Assembly (NCBI RefSeq): GCF_047948215.1
Contig: NC_134455.1
Span: forward strand, 350,391,991 to 350,455,990
DNA length: 64,000 bases
Direction: 5' to 3'
Source: Lycorma delicatula
Taxonomy: Eukaryota; Arthropoda; Insecta; Hemiptera; Fulgoridae
Position 1 is the first letter of the stretch; every line of letters starts with the position of its first letter. The position numbers were made by a program, and so were the translations under genes. Positions 1-11,436 of this stretch are shown one piece after another. Below the pieces are notes generated by a model. The model ran no database searches, was not told the DNA's origin, and was given only the letters and a program-made list of their open reading frames with translations.

Positions 1-1098
1 TGAAAGGCAACATGTTTTAAAATCGACAATAAGTGAAATGAAAACTACAACTTCACACCGTGAAAAACTCGTTCAACTTTGCGCAACATGTTGGTTAGAA
101 AGGTATAATTCCGTGGCCACAGTAGTGGAATTGTATGATCCTATTATTGCAGCCTTTCAAAGCATATCAGAATGGAATGACAAAGACTCATCCTCACAAG
201 CAAATTCACTTTTATGTGCTTTGACTGGCTGTCAATTTGTGATATCATTGTTTTGTATTTAGAAACTGTTTTCTTTAAGTCTCCCATTGTGTAAATTCCT
301 GCAGAATTCAACTATTGATCTCGTGGAAGCAGTAAACCTTGCTGAAGATATTAACAGTGAAATGAAATGTTATGTATGTATGTGTATGTTATGTATTAAC
401 ACAAAAATGTTGATGAACAATTTTCTCTAAAATTTTAATTTGCCCCTCTAAAGTCGTGAATAGATAGAGGTCCTCCATTCAGATCCGTTGCATGGCAGCA
501 TGGGAAAAAAACCATGTAAACTTGGACATCATCAGTGACACCAGAACTTAACTTCCGTGTCTCTACTTTTATTCCATTTCTGGATACCTTCATGTCCCAA
601 CTAGATTCGTGTTTCTTGAAGCACAAGGAAGAATTGAAAGGCTTTCATCGCCTTTTACCTACGAACCCAGACCTTTTGTCCCTGCCATCTCAAGTTTCTG
701 TTTTCACTTCACTCACATCAGTGACATAAGAAACGGTTGCCAGGAAGACCTGTTAATGAATTAAAATTATGGTACAGAAAAATTGCACGTCTTGAGAAGG
801 GAGACCAACTGAAAACGGCCGTAGATGGGTAAACTATTCATTATGTTGCAATCCTAACATAATGCCAAATATATTCACTTTGTTAGAAATACTAGCTACA
901 CTCCCAGTGTCCACATGTACAAATGAACCATGTTTCTCAATGTTATGCCGTCTAAAAACATATCTGCGTTATTCTACTGGAAATACATGTTTGAATGGAT
1001 TAACACTCCTCAACGTACATAGAAACTACACTTCAACTGTAGAAGATGTGTTAAATGAACTAATAAAAAAGAAACGTTGTTTGGACATTGTATTGTGA
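1..1098 (+). pseudogene. hAT transposase relic (P52rIPK/ZMYM-like), left part outside window
   Basis: Three in-order blocks of one decayed transposase are visible. Block 1 (about 1-365) carries a TCWLERYNS segment, matching the conserved W-ER region of hAT transposases of the P52rIPK/ZMYM6 type, then ISEWND and SSQANSLL. It is open upstream into the window edge and is broken by an in-frame TAG at 260-262, beyond which KLFSLSLPLCKFLQ continues in the same frame. Block 2 (535-729) holds FRVSTFIPFLDTFMSQL. Block 3 (862-1098) is the C-terminal hAT dimerisation domain, with LATLPVSTCTNEPCFSML, RLKTYLR and LNGLTLLNVHR. The usual TNERSFS core reads TNEPCFS here. Sequence between blocks is out of frame, so this is a dead copy. 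hAT transposases cut and paste DNA elements in the nucleus. No terminal inverted repeat was found downstream. Confidence 0.85.
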
Positions 1099-2399
1099 AT
1101 GCTGAAATTTCCAAATGTAGTAACATAATATACTGCAGGCTAAGTACATTATGAATACTATATTAATTTAACTACCAGTACTCTTTTTAAATAATGACCT
1201 TTCAAAACAATAATACACTATAGTAGAGTACTGATTTGAACAATTGAGACAACTGCATTCAATTCTTTATTCAAATTCCTTCGTAGAATGTAGATTCATC
1301 TGTGCCAGTTTCATTCTTCATCCTCAGTCAGTTCCATATTGACAAGTTGTGTTTAATTAAATTTATTTCATTATATTTTCTTCCATGGATTTTATACATT
1401 ATGTTCTGTCTTATCTATCTCATATACAAATAACTGTTGACTAATATATATCATTGTGTAGCCTAAGTGTAATAATGGCATGTAGCACTGGCACAAGCAC
1501 TTTTATAATACAAAATGAAATAGGTGATTTTATTTGGGTATTTATGAATGTGTTATATCAAACATTGTAACATAAATATATTGTAACATGATATAATAAT
1601 AGTAATAAAATAACACACAAAATTTAAAATACCGATGCCTATTGTAAACAATTTTAATAATGATCCCCCCTTAACAAAATTCTGCATAGGTCACTGGTTA
1701 GAGGAGGCAAGTAAAGGCAGCTTGTAGGGAAGACCTGCTTTTAAATTTTACATATATTATAATTAAAATACAATTAAAGAACTTTCTTTTACTGAAACAA
1801 TATTATCATCTGTTGATGAAATATAAAAAAAAAACATTGTTTTACTTTTGCATTAAAATAAGTACAAAGAAACTTTTTCTCTAACCATTATAATGTTTTA
1901 GCAATATGATTAAATTTAGTGTAAATTTGTTTATAATTTTAGAAGTTCTGACAAGTGATATTTAGGCATTTCTTAGTATAGCTATGTATTTTATAAATCC
2001 ACTGCACAGACTCGAAACTTGGGCACTGGCATATAAATTGAACCCGGGACTTTCCGTATGAAAAACTGAGAACTGTTTAATTTTTTTTTTTATAAAACAC
2101 AAGCTAGAAAAAAAGCTTTATGAAAAGCATTAAGAAAATTTTTGAATTTTTCATCAAAATTAACTTGGTTATTATTTTCTCAATTTATTTCTGACCATAA
2201 AGTTATCAAATTTCTAAATAAAACTTTTATTTGATTACCCTTTTAAAAGTAATCGTCTAATCATATATTTTTGTTAATAAATGATTTTTTGCAAATTTGA
2301 TTTGTTATTTAGATTTAATTGTTGATATTTTTTTTTGTTGTAAATAACATTTGTTAAAAGAAAAATGATCTTTCTAATTATAATTAATTTAATTTTCAG
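1099..2399. other. A+T-rich stretch without a recognisable gene
   Basis: Low-complexity A+T-rich DNA after the hAT relic. It has many poly-A and poly-T runs and no open frame that resembles a known protein. The hAT element's right end should lie early in this interval, but I could not identify its inverted repeat. The last ~30 bases form a pyrimidine-rich tract ending in TTTTCAG at 2399, which could be a splice acceptor for the following exon-like ORF. Confidence 0.5.
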
Positions 2400-2582
2400 C
2401 ACATGCTGCAAAATACCTCATTTTCTGATGGTAGTTCAATAATAAGTGTCGACAGCTATGATGATAGTGATGTTAATTGTATAGAGAACGATAAATCTAG
2501 TAACACTGATGAGTAGGATTATGGTGGTGAAGAAGATATAAATTACAATAAGCAAACAGTGACTCAGAATCATGAAGAATAA
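2400..2582 (+). CDS. exon-like acidic ORF after a splice-acceptor-like site
   Basis: A pyrimidine-rich tract ending in CAG at 2397-2399 precedes an open frame that contains ATG at 2403 and reads LQNTSFSDGSSIISVD, then DSYDDSDV, up to a TAG at 2514-2516. Beyond that stop the same frame stays open and acidic (DYGGEEDINYN) for 21 more codons to TAA at 2580-2582. The composition (Ser, Asp, Glu) resembles a disordered acidic C-terminus. Two AATAAA signals (3970-3979) lie downstream, but a mariner now sits between. It could be the terminal exon of a host gene on the plus strand, a piece of an old element, or chance. I recognise no family. No neighbouring exon was found. Confidence 0.27.
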
Positions 2583-2768
2583 GTACAGCTGTTAATGTTT
2601 CGTGTATGTAGGAATCAGTTTACAATATTTAATTATAGATTTTAATATTATGACTCCCATTTCTAAATACTGCTGATTAGTACTGTGTCTGATTAGTTCA
2701 TACCATTTGTTTTCTATTTTATTGTAAGTAGAATACTGTGCTTGTATATATTGTATCTATTGCTGTTT

Positions 2769-3914
2769 TACAAGGTCTGTTCAGAAAACAACTGAACATT
2801 TTTAATTACATGCGAACGGAGATATTTAGTGATGTGTGGTTGGCAGCATTGTGTTCCGCATAACCTAATCTGTAACCACATGTTTTTGGATTGTTGATAT
2901 CTCATTTAGTTTTCATGTTATTCTTATTTTAGTGCAACGTGTTAGTAGCAATTTTTGTAATCACAATTTTCTGGAGCAACGATACAATGTAAAATTCTGC
3001 GTGAAACAGGGGAAATCTTTCACAGAAACATTCAATTTTTGAAACAAGCTTATGGAGATGATTCTCTGGATTCAGAAAATCAATGATTTGGTGCATGCAA
3101 ATTGCGTATTGATTTTCAGAGAACTTATCAAAGAGGTTAGCATCTCAATTAGATGATGCCTTAACATTTTGAGTGAAAAATTAAACGTGCAAGAGAAAGA
3201 ACAACAGAATTAAACCGAACAACAGAAAGAACATCAAGTGACATTTGTCGGCAACTTCTTGAACAAGCTGATGTTGAAACATTCATGCAAAGGATCTGAA
3301 AACTGGGTTTATGGCTATGACATTTAGACAAAATTTCAATCATCACAGTAGATTGGCAAAGGATCTCAACACCCCAAGAAAGTACTCAGTCCCAATCCAA
3401 TGTCAAAGTGATGCTCTCTGCTTTTTTAAATTTTAATGGAATTGTGCATTTTGAATTCTTGCCTCAAGATGTAATGTGAAGTGTACTGTCGAAGAGTTTT
3501 ACAATGTTTATGTGTAAAAACTGCAAAAAGAGACCAGAATTGTGGCAAGACAATTCATGGTTCCTCAGTTTTGTGCCAAAAATGAGATGACTGTCCTTCT
3601 TCAGCCTCGCTACTTGCTAGACTTAGCACCTTGCAATTTTTTCTTATTTCCGAAATTAAAGTCAGTGATGAAAGGATGTCGCTTTGAGACTATTGATGAC
3701 ATTGATGTTAATTCATCATGGACCGACCATTTCAAATGAAGCTGTCCAGGACTGCTTCACAAAGTGAAAACATTGCTGGGAAAAGTGTGTGAAAAGGAAA
3801 GAGAGTACTTTGAAGGTGACAAGGGTTATAAAGGCAGATAAAACCAGTAATCTGTAAAATTAATAATAAAAATTAAAAAATTAAAGTTCAGTTATTTTCT
3901 GAACAGACCTCGTA
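2769..3914 (+). mobile_element. mariner element M1, both ends present, degenerate
   Basis: A 27-bp inverted repeat at 2771-2797 (begins CAAGGTCTGTTCAGAAAA) matches 3886-3912 at 25 of 27 positions. Each is flanked by the TA dinucleotide that mariner elements duplicate on insertion (2769-2770 and 3913-3914). The 1142-bp body contains a broken mariner transposase in the same orientation. The length is slightly below the usual ~1.3 kb because of internal deletions. It lies between the exon-like ORF at 2400 and two AATAAA signals at 3970-3979. Confidence 0.9.
2985..3841 (+). pseudogene. mariner transposase pseudogene of M1
   Basis: The N-terminal helix-turn-helix region is recognisable (VKFCVKQGKSF, LKQAYGDDSL). 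After several stops and frame breaks come SENWVYGYD, the LNFNGIVHFEFLP strand, LDLAPCNFFLFPKLK, and a proper mariner C-terminus (EYFEGDKG) ending at TAA 3839-3841. All three catalytic aspartates are lost. GDETW reads GSENW. The HHDNAPAHT block is deleted just after PELWQDNSWF. The third aspartate in the PCDFF motif is Asn (PCNFF). This is an old, inactive copy of a DNA cut-and-paste enzyme. Several mariner lineages are present in this window and their relationship to this one is unresolved. Confidence 0.85.
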
Positions 3915-4119
3915 TATCGGTGTGCTTCGGCATTCTAATGACATTAACTAATGAAATATGATAAAGATTAATAAATAAAACCCAAATTGTAAAATTTGAT
4001 TTTGTCATATTAAAAATTTAAATTATAATAAAAAATAATTATTTTTCTTTTTGAAATCAAAAGAAATTCAAATATCTCAGTTCGGAATGCTTGAATGTTT
4101 TCTCTAAAACAAATGTTAA

Positions 4120-4515
4120 GAAAAAAGGATTCAAAGAAAAATTTATCAACTAACTAGAAGAGGATTAGGCTAACAAAAGAAATCAAAATTTGGAAATATA
4201 GAATATAAAAGAAGAGAAGATTTAAGGTTTTATGGACACCTCTTCAGAGTGGACAATAACAGACTAACTAAACAAATTTTCAAAAACAGGAAGACAAAAC
4301 AGATTTTTTTCAAGAGGCAGAAATCGCAAAATTTAAAAAATTGATAAAAACAAATTTTGAACAGAAATGAATTCAGGAAAACATTAATTGAAACAGATTT
4401 TTCAGAAAAAGAAAAGAAAGAAATAATTTTAATGAGACTTGGTCTTAGTAGAGACTACAGCAACTCAGACAAAAGATGAAAGAATCTTAGAAGAGAGATA
4501 TCGTAAGTTATTTAA
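4120..4515 (+). pseudogene. 3' end of an RTE-type LINE (copy a)
   Basis: The plus strand encodes, across two frames, RREDLRFYGHLFRVDNN-RLTKQIF and then NRNEFRKTLIETDFSEKEKK. This is the C-terminal region found after the reverse transcriptase domain in RTE-type non-LTR retrotransposons (FxGHLxRMxxxRLTKQIF). The same signature occurs at 22640-22960 and 13560-13700 on the minus strand, so one family has at least three copies here. Only the 3' portion is left, which fits the 5' truncation typical of LINEs. No polyA tail or target duplication could be defined. Confidence 0.7.
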
Positions 4516-4660
4516 TGGGTCCCCAGTTGTCTTACACAGAAAAAAAAAAACCATTTGCTACATGTTCTAATTCATAGATGCAACATGCAAATATCTATTG
4601 ACCAAAAAAATGAGTCTTCTTGGTGTTAAAATAATAAAATATGAATAGTAATAATAATAA

Positions 4661-4838
4661 TACTAGGGTAAATCAAATATAAATGGGATTTTTTTTTAAA
4701 TTTTATTTATTGAAAAATAAAAAAAACAAATATATTTATTTTTCTACATAGTATCCTGCTTTAGAAATACATTTTTCTCAGCAAGAAGGATGATTTTTTA
4801 TTACAGCATCGTAGAATGAAACTGGTTACATCAGGAGC
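4661..4838 (-). mobile_element. mariner end fragment M2
   Basis: After a TA at 4661-4662 comes CTAGGGTAAATCAAATATAA, which resembles the terminal repeat of the deleted mariner at 35197. It is followed by antisense sequence resembling the 3' end of a mariner (A-rich UTR, then a region that would encode the C-terminus on the minus strand). It stops near 4838, where repeat family A begins, so only one end remains. Confidence 0.45.
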
Positions 4839-4849
4839 TCAGAAATTTA

Positions 4850-5215
4850 GGAGTCAGTGAACTTGTGTCCATATGTATCTCACATAACTCAAAACCAATT
4901 AGCCATAGGAGGTTGAAATTTTGGATTTAGGGCTATTATAACATCTAGTTGTCCAACTCCCCTTTTGATTGCAATCAACTGGATCGAAAGTCCCAAGAAA
5001 GCCCAAAATCCAAATAAAAATTTGATTTTGGACTTTTTGTTCACTGCAGTAATAAGCCCTCATTGAGATCTTTTCAATGATATATCATAAGTGGTACTAT
5101 TTTCATTGGTTCTAGAGTTTTAGCCAAATAAAAGTTTAATTAATGAAATATTTGGATCTTAGAACGGGAAGGCATATCGGATAAAATCCGACTTCATCTC
5201 CTCTTGTTTTTTTAA
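4850..5215 (+). repeat. interspersed repeat family A, copy 1
   Basis: This block aligns along most of its length with 37490-37850 in the same orientation. Shared landmarks in the same order are a CATATGTATCT-CATAACTCAAAA start, TCTAGTTGT, TTGATTGCAATCAACT (TTATTGCAATCGACTT in copy 2), CTGCAGTAATAAGC, CTCATTGAGA, TAATTAATGAAATATTT, and a GGGAAGGCA-ATCGG ending. No protein is encoded. Copy 2 is closer to complete at its 5' side. The family is short and non-coding. A SINE or non-autonomous element is likely, but its ends are not defined by two copies. Confidence 0.75.
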
Positions 5216-5750
5216 TTTAAATATATTGATTTTTTAATAATTATTAACCTCTGATTGTAAAAAAAATGTACAATAAATAATAATTCAATAATAACAGTAA
5301 AAAAATATATATATATGAATAAGCATTAGAAGTCATTAAGGGAATAAAATTTTATGTACTTATCATTTTTTTTAAATATGTATATGTAATTTAATAGACA
5401 TACAAGGAAGTTATGCAGTGTTCACATCAGATTTTTTTCTTATTACATTATATTTCTTATTAATGTTTTTCTGGTAACTTTTTTTATTATTCTTATTTAT
5501 GTATAAATTCTATTACATTCTAACACATTCAGTGTTATCATTTCTTAAAAACTGCTTTCAGTTTCTGATTTGCTGAATAGTTCATAGTTTTTAACTCTAG
5601 CTTAGTTTAATTTCTAGTTTTTCCACTGCTATTTTCTCTAAAAAAAAAGACTTATTTAATTTAAAAAAAAAAAAAAATTGCACACATTGTGTATAATGAA
5701 ATTGTAAAAAAAAGTTATTTAAATATGTAAATGAAAAATCATATTGCATA
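5216..5750. other. A+T-rich stretch, nothing recognised
   Basis: Homopolymer-rich A+T DNA with a short (AT)n run near 5306-5316 and poly-A runs near 5640-5680. I see no gene, splice-like pattern or repeat shared with other parts of the window. Confidence 0.5.
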
Positions 5751-5751
5751 T

Positions 5752-6830
5752 ACAGAGTTGTGCAAATTAATGAAAATACTGTTAAGTTTCAACAACTTAT
5801 TACATTTTACTTACATGAGTTAACACTATACAATTTTTTTAATATGGCAAATGTCTATCTTTATATTTTATCACCTCTTTCATTCTTTTTTGGCATAGAC
5901 TGAATTAGTTTTACGTGGTCTTTGAAATTTTCATCCCAAACCATATATATGGATTGTGGTGTTAATCATTTCCTCTTTTGTAATTCAATTAAGCTTCCCA
6001 TTTCCTTTTTGTATATGTCCCATTAAATTTCAGTAGAGTTGAAGTCTAGGGAGTTTTCTGGCCAGTCCAATAAGTAGATATTAATGTCACTGTTGAACTT
6101 TGTTGCTGTATTATAATGACAGGAAGCAAAATCTTATTGGAAAACTAAATTTTTGATTTTCACAAGAGGCTGAACTGATTGCAGAGTCAATATTTATTTT
6201 ATTCTGTTTACGTGATTCCTTCATTAGGAATAAGACAATGAGGTTCTTCAGTAGAAAAACTTCCCCAAAATATTTTTTTTTTACTGATATTTAACCGACT
6301 GAACAATGTGTTTGAGAGAAACAGATTCTCCATTTTCTCTTTAAAGAAACTGCAGATGATTCTCTTTCCCAATGAAATGCATTTATTTGAGAAAGTCACT
6401 TTCGACTGACATCAAAAGAGCCCACTTTACATATTTCTTAGTCCATTGTAGTGTTTTTTTTTACTTCATATTTTCTGAAAAGAGCTACTTTTCCATTAGA
6501 CTTCATTCTTTCTGACTTTGCTCAAGCAACTTTCATTGCATACTTCAATCATGATTTTCAATGCTGATGCCAGTGTTTCCCTTTAAAGATCATGACATTA
6601 TTTTTTGAGGATCAAACGTAGCCCGCAAGATATCTTTCAGTAGTTTTTTATTGTATACCATGCTTTTCCTTTCTTCAAGGTTTGGCAGAAGGTATCTTTT
6701 TCAGATATATTAATTGACAGCTTTTGAACTCACTCCCATTTTGCTGCAGTTAGAGGTATTAAATAATGTTCATGGAGAGTTACATTAATTTTTCCTATTT
6801 AAGATCCATCTAAAAAATTAAGTTGAATGA
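5752..6830 (-). mobile_element. Tc1-like transposon relic
   Basis: The left end ACAGAGTTGTGCAAATTAAT resembles Tc1-type terminal repeats. On the minus strand, broken frames read DWPENSLDFNSTEI followed by WDIYKKEMG. This corresponds to the DWPxxSPDLNPIENxW motif around the third catalytic residue of Tc1 transposases. Upstream on the same strand is CQTLKKGKAW, matching the N-terminal linker after the DNA-binding domains. Many stops and frame breaks show it is inactive. I found no clear matching right end; about 6790-6840 is inferred from where coding similarity ends. A TA target duplication could not be confirmed. Confidence 0.65.
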
Positions 6831-6889
6831 TCACAATAAGAAATTGCATAATACATAGAAAAACAAAACACACTTAACTACATAATACA

Positions 6890-7035
6890 TAGCCGAGCAT
6901 GTGGGGGTCGTCTTTGTGCGATGAGGCCGTGGGCACTCTGCATACTGGCATCTGACAGTGTAATGCTCCCCCCTTTCAGATGCAATGCTCTCTATGAGCG
7001 GTTCCAGAAAGGGGAAGGGGATAAAAAGAGCTGTA
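6890..7035. other. isolated G+C-rich block with a short hairpin
   Basis: A ~140-bp block is much richer in G+C than its flanks and includes TGGGGGTCGTC, GAGGCCGTGGGC and a purine run GAAAGGGGAAGGGGAT. GCATCTGA (6948-6955) and TCAGATGC (6976-6983) form a perfect 8-bp stem. The open frame across it (6921-7130, plus) resembles nothing I know. It may be a fragment of a G+C-rich mobile element such as a SINE or LINE UTR, but no second copy is visible in the window. Confidence 0.35.
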
Positions 7036-7155
7036 TGACCAACTTAACTAAAATTTCCCATTGTAGTGCAGTGTTTTCATTAATTTGTGAACACTGTAAT
7101 TATCACAGTCAATTATGCTTTTTTTTATAACAATTTTTTGTTTAAAATTTACATT

Positions 7156-8282
7156 TATGAGGCTCATTTGGAAAGTTCTTAGCCTGATAAAAGAAAAATC
7201 AAAATGTTTTAGAATTTATTTTTATTTTTAATGTAATCACATTGCAGTTTGATATTCTAGTTAAATGACTTATCAACCTTTTTTTAAAACCGTCAATATA
7301 ATGTGATTTGTCCATCTCTTGAAAATCAAAGGTTGTATTGTCTTTAACCTCATAATTTATAATGAATCTTCATCTGGCCAACCATTTTTTCAAATGAAAA
7401 GTAAATAGTTACTGGAAGCCAAATCCAACAAATAAAACTCATTGGGAGCACTTAGAAGTGTGTAGGTGATGGAGTTTTACAGCAGTAACCAGAGACATTT
7501 GTGCAGCACATCGTAGTGAAAGAACATTTTCTTTTTGTCGGAATAGCATGCTTTGTTCAGTCCAGTAGAGGTGTAAATACTCCCTGATGATGGTCCTGTG
7601 TTTTTTGGGATAGTCTATGAACACCACATCACAAGAATTCAAAAAAAAAAATGTAGCCCTGAACTTTTCCTGCAGATTTAACCAGTTTTACTTTCTTTTG
7701 TACACTTTCACTTGCTCCCATCCACTGTTTGGTCTCTGACATATAATGGTGAATCCATGTTTCATTTACTGTTATAAACCGTCAGAAAAATTGCATTTAA
7801 ATAAGTTTAAACACCCTTGAGACATCTTCAGTCATATGAATTTTTGGTCAATTTTTAACAAACATAGCACCCATCGAGTGGAAAGAATATACCTCAAAAT
7901 ATCATGTAAAGTGTAGTAGACTCAGTAATTGACAAAATTCCAACACAGAATGGATCTACGACTAGATTTAAATTTAACAGACCACTTTTTTAAAGTCAAC
8001 AAATCCTTTGAAGTGGAATCTAGCGTTTTGTATATTCCTGTTTGGGTTAAACCCATTTAAATCAAAGTACTTTAACAGCTCAAACTTAGTGTTATCCATT
8101 TTTCAGTAAATGTCAAAACTTGTTTGCTTTACTTGATCAATACAAACCAACAACTAGATGCATACATCTAAATTTTCGCAGCATGCCTTCTAAAGGATCT
8201 AACTTGACAAATATCATAGTTATTTTATCATACTTGTGCCATCTCTATATCGTTCTGTGAACTTTCCAGATGACTCTGGTGA
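7156..8282 (-). mobile_element. mariner element M3 with transposase pseudogene
   Basis: TA (7156-7157) is followed by TGAGGCTCATTTGGAAAGTT. The right end near 8258-8280 is an imperfect inverted match (GAACTTTCCAGATGA). The minus strand between them encodes a broken mariner transposase: RFITVNETWIHHYM, TKQWMGASES, KKVKLVKSAGK, VFIDYPKKHRTI and TAVKLHHL are in order. The first catalytic aspartate (DETW) is Asn here (NETW). The DNAPCHTS region is altered beyond use. Frame changes separate the pieces, so the copy is dead. This lineage (FIDYxxKGxTI) differs from M1 and M4. Confidence 0.8.
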
Positions 8283-9337
8283 TTGAATTACTCATAAAAA
8301 CTGCTGAAATTGAAATAATTTTACTTTTTCTTTTCATACTAAATATATATATATTTTTTTTTAAAGCAAGTACAGCAGTATGAAACAGACTTGAGAATAA
8401 CGAAAAATACGTTAATATTTCTGTGGCATACATTTGCTACATACATTTACTGTTAATTTATGTCAGTCGCATTCATATATTATTGATTTAGTTATTAATT
8501 AAGTATTAAAAAATTGTTCATTTTTATTCATTCATTTTTGTTTTTATTTTCACAGTTGCTTATCTTGAAAGGTGTTCATAGAGAAACTGATTAAGTTGAT
8601 AAGATTGCATTGGATATCATTTTAGGTTACACAGAAATATTTCTGCTGAGACATGTATCTGCTGCTAACTGCCATTTATGATTTGTGATGATGTTGAAAA
8701 ACCTTTGTTCAGTTCTCTCTCTCATTTTTTTTTATATATTTGGGATTTTTTTTTAAAAAGAGTGATCAATTCCTATCTATTATTAAGGACTAGTAACTAA
8801 AAATAACTATAATGCGATCAAGTTCTTCGTCTAGAATAATTATTATAATCCAATAAACTTTGTAGATATGTATATAAATATATTTCATGATAGCTTTAAT
8901 TTTAAAATTAAAAAACGTAGATAAAATTTTTGAATAAGTTATAGATGAGAAGTAATAAAACTTGTGTGGTATTAACTTTTAAAAAAATATGAATTATAAT
9001 ATTTATATAAGTTTTTTATTGTAAACAATTTTAAGGCAATTCATTTAAAGTAATGAATTATGAATGACTGTATATAAAGTACCTATATATATATTATATA
9101 TTTAATATCTTAACTGAATGTACCTGTGTCTATGTACTGACTAATATGTAAAGTTTTAATGTTACTACAAAATGCTACTGTAGAATTATGTCACAATTTT
9201 CCTGTAAAAAAAAAGATTGCATTATTAAATAACAGTACGCATTTTCATCATGAATTGTACTGTCCATTCAGTCACAGTTTTTCCCAGAAATCCTGTATTT
9301 TAATATATCAGATATATTATGTAATATTCTTAAAAAA
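8283..9337. other. A+T-rich stretch, nothing recognised
   Basis: No gene recognised. Short AT runs are present (8342-8354, 9086-9106). Small open frames at 8245-8433 (minus) and 9159-9368 (plus) show no similarity I can name and follow the base composition. Confidence 0.5.
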
Positions 9338-9599
9338 TACAGTCAATCTCTCTATAACAGATTCATAGGGACCCAGAATTTTCACCACTATAAAGAGATT
9401 TATTTCCATTATAGAAAGAGGGGAATAAAAAATACTGAATGCTTGTTTTCAAGCCAGAAGTGATGTTATTTGAAAATATTATTTAAAAATAATATTTAAA
9501 ATGTTCAAACATTAATCAAATACTCACAAAATATCATTATCTGCATACATCACATCCTCACCAGACTGATTCTGAAATGCTTCGATGTCATTGTGGTTA

Positions 9600-11436
9600 A
9601 TATTATTTATTTATCTTTTGCTTCTTCGATTTCGATTGATTTTGACTCATTGTTGCTGTCACTGATGTCTGCTGCCCGTAGGCTATTGTCATTCTCTTTA
9701 TCTAGCAGTTACGTGAACCATTTCTTATGTTTTTTCCGTAAACCTAAACAGGCTTCTAACTTCTCTTTCTTTTGCATCATTTTTAATTTTATTTCTTTTT
9801 ACAGGCAGCAAAGTCAATAAAAAATCATTATCAAAGTTAAAATTTTTCTTTAAGATATTGAATGGTGTGTAAATTCCATTATATGATGTTGATGTCATGA
9901 CTACTCCAGAAGTATTGTAAACTATTCTCAAATAGGATTGAATGGAAAATACATACCACTTTGAAAGTGGTTTTAGGAGTGTAGACGATTTAAAAGCTTT
10001 TCCTCAACATTTAAAATGCTTGTGATTGAACACTCAGCTACAGTGAAAGATTTTCTAATTAGTGATAAATACTCTTCACCAGTGTAAACATTTTCTGTTG
10101 TATTTATTTTTTCACATAAACACAAAAAAAAATTAATTTTTTTGACAGTAGTTGTGTCCATGAATTGGAAAACTGTGTGATAGCATCACTTTAAAATACC
10201 GAGTCAAAAATACACAGAAGCCAACTATTGTTACGTTTTTATTTTGTCTTTCAGCGTTGTCTGAAAAAAAATTATTTCAGAAAAATGATAGTCCCTTAAA
10301 CTTTTTACAATAAAATCATACAAGCAACAAACCAGGATCATATCAGAATTCTTTTGTGATATGGTTTCTGGGTTAGAATACATAACAGAAGAATCATTGT
10401 TATGGCAATATACATTAAAAATATTTAACCATAATAATTGGTTTTAAAATTGTGAGTTAACACTTAGTCTTGGTAAAGCCAAATTTTGACCGAGTTAAAC
10501 TCCAAAACTAATTGCTGAGAATCTGTTTCTTTACATTTAATAACAATTATTTCTTTCTTTAGTACTTTATAACATTCTACTCTTCTTTTGTGACACTGAA
10601 GTTTTGTTTGTAACAATTTGTTATTGGGGGTTTCTTTTAGCTCCTCTGTAGAGAAACAAAAATCGCACACACTGTTCATGGTTTTTTAAATGTGTCCAAT
10701 GTGTATGATTGCGAAAATTTTTATAGTACGTTGTTTGCTTCATTTGTAACTTCTTTTTAGTTTTTTGATATTAACACTCTTTAAATATACAAAATAAAAT
10801 TTTAGTATTAACAATGGATTTTCAAAACACAGTCTTTGATTTTCCTAGGCTGTAATGGGATTGTGGATGTGGGATTGATTGACCACACTTCAGATTCAAT
10901 TTTGTTCAGTCTAGTGTCATATTTTCCCCTTTTATCTTCTAGATTAATCACATTATCTTTGCATTTATCTTGAACAGTATGAAATCTTTTTTCTGATATT
11001 TGAAATTCTGACAAAATTAACTTTTTAGAAACTTGTACTCTTCCATTCAATAGCAAAACAGAATATTCCCACAAATAATCTATTTTTTAATCAGGTTCAA
11101 TTTTGTGGTTTTCTTTTCTTTTTTAATAATATAGCTGTATAAAAACAAATTTTGTTTACTATAATCTGTTAATACATAAAAATTATTGATTAATGTTGAC
11201 TGTTCATTAAATACAAAAGATTTAAAGCATTCTTTAAGGCAACAATTTGTTTCTTGATTGAATGAATTCTCTAGCATTACTCCTAAGCTGCTGGTATACA
11301 TTTCTCCTAACTGCCGGCTCAATTTACTTATGTTTCTTTCCCATTTATCTTTATTAATAAATAATTTTTTACCTGGTTTTACTCCTTGTATAAAACTTTT
11401 ATCAGCTTCACTTAATATAGAATCACAGTTGCTCAT
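9600..11436 (-). pseudogene. decayed DDE-like transposase with SDNxxxQNKN motif
   Basis: Reading down the minus strand from ATG at 11436, five blocks follow in order. (1) 11436-11080: PGKKLFINKDKWERNISKL, then an NCCLKECF pair of cysteines. (2) 11074-10808: LLNGRVQVSKKLILSEFQIS, then NLEDKRGKYDTRLNK. (3) 10679-10464: VCDFCFSTEE, a CxxC pair, then a Lys/Glu-rich helical stretch. (4) about 10290-10190: FSDNAERQNKNVTIVGF. (5) about 10170-9725: FPIHGHNYCQK, then a C-terminal tail. This order (KxNxxKWxRN, RGKH-like, CDLC, SDNxxxQNKN, GHxY) matches a widespread group of uncharacterised insect transposase-like proteins that I know only by pattern. The superfamily (possibly Sola-like) is not settled. 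Stops and frame changes between blocks show it is inactive. It lies just inside the left pogo-like end at 9340. Confidence 0.6.
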
